Assembly (NCBI GenBank): GCA_040437565.1
Contig: JBDOQK010000014.1
Span: forward strand, 62,001-126,000
DNA length: 64,000 bases
Direction: 5' to 3'
Source: Albugo candida
Taxonomy: Eukaryota > Oomycota > Peronosporomycetes > Albuginales
The translations under genes were made by a program, and so were the position numbers. Below the pieces are notes generated by a model, which saw nothing but the letters and a program-made list of their open reading frames with translations, made no database searches and was not told where the DNA came from. Below, piece after piece: positions 32,725 through 42,569 of the stretch. The number at the start of each line of letters is the position of its first letter. Position 1 is the stretch's first letter.

Positions 32725-34750
32725 CTACACTCGCAAATGAAGAAGAGCCAAGTCTCCGTTGGAAATGCAAGCAGAGAGTAGACTCCCCTGTGCATTCCAA
32801 TTCAAATCGTAAATGTCACCATTGACTTTATACGTTTTCACTAACCTACCGTCCTATGAGTAGAAACACATCATCATCAGCATTGGATAGTAGAAACATA
32901 GCGACGCATGACGTACTCGGAGAGACCATATATTCAGAGATCCTCCTATTGTACCACTGGCTAGAAATTCTCCGTTTGGATTATACGCCACTCCATACAC
33001 TGGATTTCTAAGTGTATAATGAACTGAGGATAAAGAGTAACGTAAAAAAGGAGAGATACTTACAAATGACTGAATGTTTGAGTGCACTTTCCAGCCTCTA
33101 CATCCCATATTTTGACGGTGGCGTCAAAGGAGGCGCTCGCTAAAGTGAGCGTTGCATTTGGAAGGTCTGTACCAGGTCCAGTATAGCTCCATCGAATGGT
33201 GTAAACTTCCTTGGTGTGTTCTTTAAGACTATATAGGATGGGGTTTCCATCATGTACCGCTCTTCTATCACTTATGGACTGATCAGTTTGCTTCTCATCA
33301 CTATCCAGCATATTTGCGTCCTTAAGTGGATGTGAAATATTTTCTTGCTCAATGTAACTTTTCTGTCCATTCCGCAAATTATTTTCCACACAACGCGTTG
33401 GATCCCAAATCTTCACAGTATAATCGTCGGAGCAGGAAGCTAATAATCGGTATGTAGGGTCCCATCGAATTGAATTGATTGCATCGTTGTGTCCTCGTAG
33501 TACAAACTGAGCCTTCACATCTCCTACTCTAGCTATGGAAATCGTTTGGTCGGAAGAGCATGTTGCAAAAGTCAAATCGTCCTTCCATGAAGCATCCAAA
33601 ATAGGGTCTAATCGTCAAACTTTTTCTCAGTCTATCGACATAATTACACTAGCCGCAAAATATCTGTACGGAATGCTCACCATCATGCAATTGGATTTGT
33701 TGCGTTTTCACCTCTTTATTGACATCCCAAATTGAAACAGTTTTGTCAAAGCTGCTGCTCAATAAGAATTTGCTGCTTTTACTCCATCGCACTGCAAATA
33801 CTGGACCATTATGATCGTGGAGCTCATGTTTCTTCTCCCCTTCAGCATCCCAGATAGTAGTCTTCCCATTGTAAGTGCCTGTTGCTAGATAGTTTCCGTC
33901 CGACTAGAAAGAAAAATGATTCAGATGAATATTGATTTAGACTGCAGAACTTACACTCCATTCCAGCGTGGTGACGTCTTTGTGTGGTCCATCTCCATGA
34001 TGAAGCACCTTTGGAGAGACTTGTGACTGCATATCTGGGAGCAATTTAGAAGACAGTTCCCATATTCGAGCTGTTGAGTCACTTGAGCTACAATCATCAA
34101 GGAACCAATTACGTTTCTGTAAGTCTTGCTTTATACCCTGATCAAAATATAATCGTACCCTGAAACAAGAAGGTTTTTGACGGGATTCCACATGCATCCA
34201 AAAACTTCTTTCTCATGACCGTTCAGAAAAATGATTGATTTTTCATCCAATTCCTCCACTACTACATTTTGTCCCTCTGTGCATAAAATGATCAGTTTGA
34301 GAAAACCCGCTCTTCTAGCTATACGTTTCCACCTTTGTTTCCTTCCATAACTGGTTCATCCGGATTTTCGGAAGCTGCTTTTCGTTTTCTTTTGTTGGAT
34401 ATCTTTGTATTAGCTCCTCGGGCCGTGTGAAGATCCGCGTCCGACGAGCTTGATTCTGCAGTCGTCGATTGCGCCACCCGACAGATGTGTGGATCCAACA
34501 ATGAGTATGCGGTATCACAATCTCTTTCAGTGCCATCTTCATTCAAATGTGCTTCTATTCCGACGTATTGCAAGCCTTTTTGTACAAAAGATATCAGCGC
34601 ACCGGGTGGAATGTCTGAGGTGATGACCGACGATTTCACTAATTGACTTTCATACGCAAATGTGAACGCGGAATGCAGGAATCCTGTCGACAACAAAATG
34701 AGAATTGCCAGTTGAAGTTGCCGAAGCGCAATCACTCTTGCACGTACCGG
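32725..34750 (-). CDS. TBL1: TBL1/TBLR1-type WD40 corepressor protein (5' end in gap)
   Basis: Exons seen: 34683-34325, 34274-34159, 34087-33955, 33903-33681, 33607-33064, 33007-32917, 32853-32725; introns 50-73 nt; 530 residues plus an exon 1 lost in the gap at 34751-34850. TBL1 proteins are part of histone-deacetylase corepressor complexes in the nucleus. The N-terminal LisH/F-box-like part shows GFLHSAFTFAYESQ, and IPPGALISFVQKGLQYV follows. At least seven WD repeats follow (ending ARIWEL, TTIWDA, VSIWDV, VKIWDP, VKIWDV, LNIWSL). A roughly 50-residue acidic insert lies between the VKIWDP repeat and YTIRWSYTGPG. The partial exon before the gap ends at a GTACGT donor (34748), so the missing exon carries the start and most of LisH. 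Confidence 0.9.
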
Positions 34751-34850
34751 NNNNNNNNNNNNNNNNNNNNNNNNNNNNNNNNNNNNNNNNNNNNNNNNNN
34801 NNNNNNNNNNNNNNNNNNNNNNNNNNNNNNNNNNNNNNNNNNNNNNNNNN
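34751..34850. other. 100-N gap over TBL1 exon 1
   Basis: No flanking duplicate was found. The start codon of the WD40 gene must lie here or in the 124 bases before the neighbouring stop at 34975. Confidence 0.7.
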
Positions 34851-34974
34851 CCAATGCTTGCTTTGTTAACAGATACATATCATGCAAATGAGTATTTAAC
34901 TTGTTATCTAACTTATACTTCACAGTTGAACACACATGATGAATTGTAGCCAATCAGAAAATACGTTCCTACGT

Positions 34975-36551
34975 TCATTTGCTGTACCGATCCGTATAAT
35001 AATCGGTTTCCGTCTTCATTTTGGTCACGAATTTTTGCTCAAAGCGCTCGCGGTTCTCGTTAATTCTGTCAACGATGTCACTGACATCCAGTTTTTTCGT
35101 ACTTGAGATGACTTTGTAGATCCCTTGCTTGATGGCTTCTTCATATCGATTTTCTATTGAGAATGACTGGCTGATACCATCATTCGCGCTTTTATCTTGG
35201 TACGCGCCATGGATAACGACAGCTATGTGTAGCGATGCAATCATCTCCTTGCTGACCGTCCACGGAGCATCGATCAGCACGTCATCGACATACTTGCATC
35301 CCAACACGCTCAAAACTCGCTCGTGGAGATTCATAATTGGATAATTTAATCCTCGACGAGTGTTGACAAGCGAGTCGTTGTGAACACCAACTATGAGATA
35401 AGTTCCTTCCTCCTTGGCTTTCTTCATAATCTCTACATGACCAGCATGAAACATATCGTACGCTCCATCGATGTATACGACTCGGTCTGTTTTTTTCGGA
35501 TCTTGATGTCCGGCGGAAAAAAGCCGAAACATCCGATTGGTTGTTAAGAATTTGGAAGGACGTTCAATCATCATTTTCTCCGTGGACACTAGTGACATAA
35601 GTCGTCCATTGCCGTATTCTTCCCGTGTATGATGTGTTTTGTGCATTAACAACATTCGGCCCAAAATATCACTTGTTGATACGCCCTCTGTGCGAGGAAT
35701 TGTTCGGTACTTTCCCAGTTTTTGAGCTGTCTCGTAGACATCTTTCCCATCCACAATGCAAGGATCATCTCCGTGTACAACGAAATCAATTCGATGCTAC
35801 AATTTAAACCCTTTCAGCATTCTCAAGTACACGAAGAAGTCTTTTGGATACCTTTTCAATCATCCGTTTTAGATAATATTCGTTCATAATGTAGGGACAA
35901 TGTGGCTCAACCTCATCCACGAACTTGCATCCGGCGACGGAATCAATGCGTTCATCTATCGAGTACGCTTACGATCTTCTTTCATGCCTTGAAAGCCTAC
36001 GTACCATTGTTGAGGACAGGTGGTGCTCCTTTGCAAGCTGTGATAGATTCGTCATCATTCACTCCAACGACAAGATATGTTCCAAGTGCTTTTGCTTGAC
36101 GAAAAGCATTCATATGGCCGTAATGCATCATATCAAATGCGCCATCCATCCAAATTCGAACTTGACGTTTTGGATGTTTCGTGACTTCTTCTGCCTCTAG
36201 CTAATCTTGCAAATCAACCAAGGCTTTTCTGCTCGTAGATCGCATCGCACTTACATCAGCTAATTTTTCCTGAAGCTGTTGCACTTTGCCATACGCTTTT
36301 TCCAGTTCGCTCTGTAATGTCTGTCGACGTCGGCGATGACGCTTGCCGAAAAGTAAGAAATAAAAGAGTAGCGTTAGCACTCCCGTCACAAGCGCAATTG
36401 CGAGGCGTTCGGCGTCCGGATACGGTGAAGGAAATCCCATCATCCGAAGTAGCACATGAACTTGCTTCATAATCGCGTCTGCACGATCAGAGTGCAGGAT
36501 CTCATGAAAATACTGCACGATTTGCTCAGTGATTCTCTCGATCGCTATCAT
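34975..36551 (-). CDS. PCYT2: Ethanolamine-phosphate cytidylyltransferase, membrane-anchored
   Basis: Exons 36551-36255, 36200-36005, 35955-35852, 35796-34975; introns 54, 49 and 55 nt; 472 aa. Makes CDP-ethanolamine from CTP and phosphoethanolamine in the Kennedy pathway to phosphatidylethanolamine. Two catalytic halves are visible: IWMDGAFDMMHYGHMNA with FVVHGDDPCIVDG and RTEGVSTSDILGRMLL, then YIDGAYDMFHAGHVEIM with YPIMNLHERVLSVLGCKYVDDV. The N-terminal 100 residues hold one hydrophobic helix (LAIALVTGVLTLLFYFLLFG) and a coiled-coil-like stretch, comparable in place to the membrane anchor of plant PECT1. An in-frame TAG at 36201-36203 is inside intron 1. Confidence 0.94.
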
Positions 36552-36934
36552 ATTGTAGGAGGTTTTTGCATGCGTTTACCGCAGCATTCCATTCCCTCTT
36601 AAAAACGATTTGGATTGACTAGTATCTGAGCGTGAAAAACCTTTGAACTTATTTCCGCANNNNNNNNNNNNNNNNNNNNNNNNNNNNNNNNNNNNNNNNN
36701 NNNNNNNNNNNNNNNNNNNNNNNNNNNNNNNNNNNNNNNNNNNNNNNNNNNNNNNNNNNTATTTCCGCAATAGGTAAAACCACTGCTAGACTGCAGGGTA
36801 GCTAGAGGAAAATAATTCACATACACACAAAACGATTGGGTATCGCGCCATGACTGCAACCCAATCGAAAGACATTTTTCAAAAACGTAGATCTCCGCAC
36901 TGGTTAAACATCGACTGCGTTTGTGTTGGCAACA
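36552..36934. other. Divergent promoter region with gap and 10-bp overlap
   Basis: Region between PCYT2 (-) and uL10 (+). Ns occupy 36660-36759; TATTTCCGCA stands immediately before and after them, again suggesting overlapping contig ends. No coding signal was seen. Confidence 0.6.
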
Positions 36935-37894
36935 ATGGGATTAACCGCGGAACGAAAACAAGAATATTTTGTGCGCTTGGAAAGCCTTCTGGAAACGTTT
37001 ACCAAGATCTTTTTGGTCAGTGTTGACAATGTTCGATCCAAGCAAATGCAACAAATTCGTCAGTCTTTGCGGGGACGTGCTGAGATTTTGATGGGAAAAA
37101 ACACGCTGATGCGAAAAGTGTTTGCGAATTTTCTGCGCAAAAATCCAAACCATCCTCTTGAAATGGTAGTCCCATTGATTCGAGGAAACATTGGATTTGT
37201 GTTCACCAATGATGACCTCAATGACATCCGAGCCGTACTGGAGTCCAACAGAGTCCCTGCTCCTGCACGTGTTGGCGCTATAGCTCCTGCCGACGTTGTA
37301 ATTCCTCCTGGATCAACCGGATGTGATCCTGGTCAAACCTCATTTTTCCAAGCGTTGCAAATTGCCACTAAGATTCAAAAAGGTCAAATCGAAATCGTAA
37401 GCGAGGTTTTGTTGATCAAGGAAGGCGACAAAGTGGGCAACTCTGAGGCAGTGCTGCTGCAAAAATTGAGCATCAATCCCTTTTCTTACGGTCTTGTATT
37501 GGTATCAGTGTATGACAATGGATCGGTTTTCGACCCTGCAGTGCTCGATCTTACAGAAGAAGATTTGTGTGCCAAATTCGTCGCTGGACTTCGCAATGTT
37601 GCTGCAGTTTCTCTCGAAATCGGTATTCCTACACTCGCATCAATTCCTCACTCTATTGCAAATGCCTTTAAATCACTTGTGGCGGTCGCAGTCGAGTGTG
37701 AAACGTACTCTTTTGACAAGGCTGAGCCTTTCAAAGCTTACCTTGCAGATCCTTCTGCGTTTGTAGTTGCATCGGGTGGTCCAGCTGAAGGTGGCAAAGA
37801 AGACAAAAAGGAAGAAAAGGCTGAAGCAGAAGAGGAAGAAATGGACCTTGGAGGAGGCATGGATATGTTTGGAGGGGATGATGACGATTACTAG
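36935..37894 (+). CDS. RPLP0: 60S acidic ribosomal protein P0 (uL10)
   Basis: Single exon, 319 aa, normal length. Base of the ribosomal stalk that recruits translation factors. Landmarks: RKQEYFVRLESLL, MGKNTLMRKV, RGNIGFVFTNDDL, PPGSTGCDPGQTSFFQAL, INPFSYGLVL. The Ala/Glu/Lys hinge is followed by an unusual end: EEMDLGGGMDMFGGDDDDY, where most eukaryotic P-proteins end in SDDDMGFGLFD. The start is the ATG at 36935; upstream in-frame codons are not ATG. Confidence 0.95.
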   Translation: MGLTAERKQEYFVRLESLLETFTKIFLVSVDNVRSKQMQQIRQSLRGRAEILMGKNTLMRKVFANFLRKNPNHPLEMVVPLIRGNIGFVFTNDDLNDIRAVLESNRVPAPARVGAIAPADVVIPPGSTGCDPGQTSFFQALQIATKIQKGQIEIVSEVLLIKEGDKVGNSEAVLLQKLSINPFSYGLVLVSVYDNGSVFDPAVLDLTEEDLCAKFVAGLRNVAAVSLEIGIPTLASIPHSIANAFKSLVAVAVECETYSFDKAEPFKAYLADPSAFVVASGGPAEGGKEDKKEEKAEAEEEEMDLGGGMDMFGGDDDDY

Positions 37895-38064
37895 TTTTCG
37901 CTCGAAGCTTGTAGCAGACAGATTGTTAACAAACATGTAACTGCAATATAGCGGACCAAAAGCATCGACGATCTCGTTGTGGCTTTAAAAAACTGTTCAA
38001 ACATTTAAAGTGCTCTGCCAAAGCACAAATTGTAGTTGCCTAGCTGGATAATAGATCCGTGACT

Positions 38065-39749
38065 ATGCATTCCTCAATGATTGATGAGAAGAATACGAAA
38101 GTAGAAAACAACCCAATTACACGACTGCGTGTTGACAAGCGACTCTCTTCTCATGAAACAGCGTACACCAAACGTCGAGGATGCATCTGCAAGAAGGCCG
38201 AATGTCTGAAGCTATATTGCGAATGTTTCTCAAGCGGTTCACGTTGCGGAACTCGCTGCCAGTGCTCTGGCTGTAAGAATAGAGAGGTACGTAGCATAGT
38301 TTCGAAAAAAGCTCATAAAATTTATCTCATTCAATTGTAGCACAATCGTGTGGAAATAGCTCATGCTATCCAAGTCATTGAGAAAAGATCTCAAAAGTGT
38401 CCGACTCGCTCACCCAGATCTACGTACGAGAGTAGCGTAATGTCTAACGAGGTTGGCAAGTATAAGACACCTATAAGGAATACAAGCGCAGTGTGCGCGT
38501 GCAAGGATGGAATCTGTACAAGCGAATGTCCTTGTTTAGTGATTAGTGGCGAATGTCGTACCAACTGTCCATGTTTAGGATGCCAAGCACTACAAGAGAA
38601 GAAAAAGGGATGCAGCTGCAAGAAGTCCAACTGCTTGAAACTCTATTGTGAATGTCTTGCGGCGCAAACGTATTGTGATTCTCGCTGTCACTGTGAAGGT
38701 TGCAAAAATACAGCGGTAATGCGCTTGATTTGTCGTCAACTTCCTCACATGACTTTGTGAATACTTTTTAGAGCACTGAACGGGATCGCAATCAGGCTAT
38801 CTCCTCAATATTGGAAAGAAATCCTTCTGCTTTTCGACCAAAGGTGGTCACTAATGGTAATGAGGCAAACAGCTTACATCATCTGCGAGGCTGTAATTGC
38901 CGAAAAAGCAACTGCCTTAAAAACTATTGCGAGTGTCATCAAGCTGGAGTAGCGTGCACAAACCGTTGTGCATGCCATGTAAGTGAATCATGATGCTGTT
39001 CTAGTTTAAAATCTTGCTTCACATGGAAATTTGCATAGAAATGCTTCAACACTGATGAGTTTTATTCCGCAAAGAAAATGCTTATTCTCTCAGCAGTCGC
39101 AAAGAAAGAAACGCCAGCGTGTGACTTGGTACCTGGTGGTGCTTCGAGGAGCCGGCGGCACTCTCGTCAGCTCAGTTTTGATGATTCACCAGCTTCATGT
39201 CGTGAAGAAGAGCCCTCGTCATCTCATTTGCAACGGAAACGGTCCTTTGAAGATATCTCATGTGGGAAAAATGGAACTTACACGCTCGGGAAAGCGTCCA
39301 GTGTGCCAAAAGATGCGACTACCATCTTTCTCAAAAAAATCTATGCACTAGCCTTTGGCGATCCACCAATATCCCATACGCAATGTATCTCTTCGATAAG
39401 AGATCTTACTGGATCACAGTCCGAAGATGTGAATGCAGCTGCGTCTTTGCAACATTTTTCTCAGCCATTGTTAGATGCGGTAGTTTCGCCTGATGCCAAA
39501 GTCGAGAGCAATTCTAATTCTCAGTTGGAGGTGGGAAGTAGTGCCGCAAATATCGATCAACAGGAACAAGAAGATTTTGTCGATACAGACTCGAGCCTCA
39601 TCTGCCAGGAAGGAAGTATCGACTTGATCGACCCTCCGGTAGTGGAAAAAGAAACATTAGAGGTTGCACTAACGATACAAGCTAGGACAGAACGAGCTGT
39701 TTTGCAGGCATTTTATGAGTTCGTTGGAAATCTTAGCGATGAATGCTGA
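38065..39749 (+). CDS. Tesmin/TSO1-like CXC-domain DNA-binding protein
   Basis: Exons 38065-38286, 38341-38715, 38772-38978, 39039-39749; introns 54, 56 and 60 nt; 504 aa. LIN54/TSO1 proteins bind CHR-type promoter elements through two Zn-binding CXC modules joined by an RNPxAFxPK linker. Here the linker reads RNPSAFRPK and the flanking modules [16 protein letters not shown] and [16 protein letters not shown] are intact. Two further Cys modules precede them: a canonical one, [16 protein letters not shown], and a degenerate one, [14 protein letters not shown]. The Tyr of each CxLKxYCEC, which contacts DNA in LIN54, is present in three modules. The C-terminal 230 residues are Ser/acidic and of unknown role. 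A cell-cycle or developmental transcription role is inferred from the family. Confidence 0.88.
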
Positions 39750-39842
39750 GAGGCTCAAAATAAGAATATTGTATGCTATAAATGAAGATAATACAGTTAG
39801 TATGATACCGTCACTTATTATATCATACAAACCGTAGGCTGA

Positions 39843-41171
39843 ATGGATGTTATCATTGGTTGTGTTGGAAAACCGAGTGCTGGCAAATCGACGTTCTTTA
39901 ACGCGGTCACAGATGGGAAAGCGAAGACAGGGAATTTTCCGTTTACGACAATTGAACCGAATGAAGGCATCACGTATTTCATGAGCCAATGTCCGTGCGT
40001 TGCCAAAAATAAATCCTCCGTCTGTCAACCGCGCTATGGAAAATGCGTCCAAGGCACGCGACACATTCCAATCAAACTCCTAGACGTTGCCGGTCTTATT
40101 CCCGGTGCTTCGGAAGGTGCTGGACTCGGTAACAAATTCCTTGATGATTTGCGTCACGCAAACGTCTTAATGCATATTATCGATGTATCTGGCCGGACTA
40201 ATGAGAAAGGAGAGGTTCGAATTTCTTGCAAAGTAAATCTACGAACCGCTAAGCATTACTTCTAGGAGACAATTGGATACGACCCAATCAATGATGCCGA
40301 GTGGCTCACACGTGAGATCCATTCTTGGATTTACACAAATCTGCACAAGCGATGGAATACCATTGCTCGTCGCCATCAAGCTACCAAAAGTACCCTCCTG
40401 AAAACTTTCTTGAATCAGTTGTCTGGCTATGGGGCATCAGCATCCTTGATTGGACCGATGCTGGATCAATTGGGATACAAAGATCCATGCGATCTGTCTA
40501 CATGGAGCGATCGTGAGATTGCCGGGCTTGTGAGTCAATTTATGTCGGATCGATTTCCAACCATCTTGGTTCTTAATAAAGTCGATCACGGAGGTGAGAC
40601 CGATAAGAATATCGAGAGAATTGTAGAAAAGTATGGTAGCAATCATTGTTTTGTGTGCAGCGCGGCTGCTGAATGCTTTCTTCGCGCGGCAGTGAAACAA
40701 CGCTACATTGATTACGAGCCTGGTTCCATGTTCTTCTCGACGGCAGAAGACGAAGCCCAGACAGGGTCCACAGAATCAGGGTCGGCTTCGCTCATACCCG
40801 CCGATACAAAGATTGCAAATCGTCTAGCCAAGGTCTCTGACATGGTTTTGTTCCGTTACGGAAGCACTGGCGTGCGGGCAGCAATCAATGCTGCTGTGCA
40901 GGCATGCGACGTTGTGGTCGTGTACCCAGTTAAATCACTTAAAAAATTTTCAACGAATCCAAATGGAAAAGGAGTCTTCGGTGATGCGATTCTCATCAAA
41001 CGAGACAGTACTATCCGGGAGCTTGCTTTTCGAGTCTCGCAAAATGTTGGCTACCATTTCGCATTTGCAGAAGGCGAGGATGGACGAAAACTTGCAGAAG
41101 ATGACCCAATAGTACAGGATAAAATGATCATAAAAATCACAACTACAGGCGCTCCCACGGATCAACTGTAG
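39843..41171 (+). CDS. YGR210C-type YchF/Obg-family GTPase with TGS domain
   Basis: Exons 39843-40214 and 40266-41171; intron 51 nt; 425 aa. P-loop GTPase: [14 protein letters not shown] (G1), FPFTTIEPN (G2), [18 protein letters not shown] (G3), NKVD (G4). The Cys-containing insert between G2 and G3 ([18 protein letters not shown]) and the [12 protein letters not shown] segment mark the archaeal/fungal-like YGR210C branch rather than OLA1. The C-terminal part ([20 protein letters not shown] onward) is the TGS domain, ending at the typical [13 protein letters not shown]. Binds GTP and probably ribosomes; its cellular role is poorly known. Confidence 0.88.
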
Positions 41172-42401
41172 ACAATAGGAAGGCACGCAAGGCTGTCTTT
41201 ATGCAGCAGTTCATCGAATAGTTGGCAATCGAAACAATTAGATTGAGGCGTCGAAAGAATGACACCTTACCTCAATGCGGCAGTACGGCCTGCAGCTGTA
41301 CCTACGTCGTCTGACTCCCGATGTGTGTAATTTCGCATTAATAGTTTATCGGCGGTGATCTACCACCTATGTATCTGGAGGGATGTATCACTGAAGCTTG
41401 ATTCTGAGCAATCTTATATGTGATAGAGAATATTTTATCCGATATACTGAATATCTGGGTCTCATGCATGTGTTTAGCCGTGATTGATTGGTGTAACGAT
41501 GATCATAGGTGAGCGTTAAGTCCCATCCCTGCAGTAATTACTGGATTGAGTACAAACTTGCAAAATTACTATTCTTTCTTCGCATGTTTCAATCATTCCC
41601 ACTCCCCCACTACCGCTTGCGCGTTTTATATTGCCATTGCATCGCTGACGTGTAAGCTAGAATCCACAACTAGCATCTGACTGAGAGCATTTCCTTCTTT
41701 TTTGTAGATTTTCACGTAGGTCCTATTAAGGAGCATGCTTGACTTTCACCACTATCCATCCTAGTCGAGATGCTCTTTTAGCGTAAAGGTCTTAGCTCTC
41801 CTGGTGGCCGGATTTCCTTTATTAGGATTGCTTGATGCGTGCTGAAAAGGAAGGATTGATAGGGCAACATCTTACTTAGCTCAAGAAATCTTGAGTGTAG
41901 GACGAGATGGCGATGGTGCGGTTGGTCGGAGGCTTGATGATGCATTCGTACATGAAACCGCTGCGCATTCTGTCAGACATAGCCTCGATAGCGGCCTCCA
42001 TTTTGTATGGATCTTTTCCGGAGCTCCGCTGGAACTAAAAATGCAAGGCGCTGAGTGTACAAACTTACTTCAGTCGTAATGCACAACACACGGTGTGGAA
42101 CTAAAGGTAGCGTATCATTGTCATAGAGCAAATTATGCAACGTGATGCATAGATTTTACATCGCACCACTAATGCACGGAAATGGCATCCCATTACTGGA
42201 GTAAAAAACTACAGATGTGAGCTGTTGAAGATAAAGTCGTAGACACGCGAGTGATTGTTTTTTTTGCTGTAGAAAATGATGGCAAAAGTAACAGTTGGGA
42301 AAGAAAAATTCTGTAGTAAAATAGGTAAAATGGAAAGCGGTGATAAAAATCAGCAGGAGAAAAAGTCAAGAACAGCCGGGTGGAGAAGCAAAGGTGACAA
42401 T
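41172..42401. other. Gene-free transition to repeat-rich DNA
   Basis: About 1.2 kb with no supported gene. From about 42,240 the plus strand becomes purine-rich (runs of GGAAA, AAAGTCAAG), resembling the 52,560-52,770 segment on the other side of the mobile-element cluster. Confidence 0.5.
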
Positions 42402-42406
42402 GGAAG

Positions 42407-42553
42407 TGTAGATAATCTATAACCAACGACACCCAGGGAGCTTAAAATTCGAAAGCACGCATATTAGATCCTTAGTTCACTTAACAGTTAATCTAAGCCT
42501 TTACACAAACTGCTGCATCTTATCTGCACATGCATTATGTTGAATACCCAACA
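42407..42553 (-). repeat. 3' LTR of copia element
   Basis: 147 bp, TG..CA ends. About 15-20 differences from the 5' LTR by eye. Confidence 0.9.
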
Positions 42554-42565
42554 CTCCCCCTCAGC
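42554..42565 (-). other. Polypurine tract of copia element
   Basis: GCTGAGGGGGAG abuts the 3' LTR start on the minus strand, the expected plus-strand primer site. Confidence 0.85.
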
Positions 42566-42569
42566 ATAC

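Noticed and set aside
36201-36203. In-frame TAG between the membrane anchor and the catalytic part of the cytidylyltransferase, as if recoded or a pseudogene
   Set aside because: It ends a 54-nt intron with a perfect GTAAGT donor (36,254) and a GATTAG acceptor; because 54 is a multiple of three the frame looked continuous.
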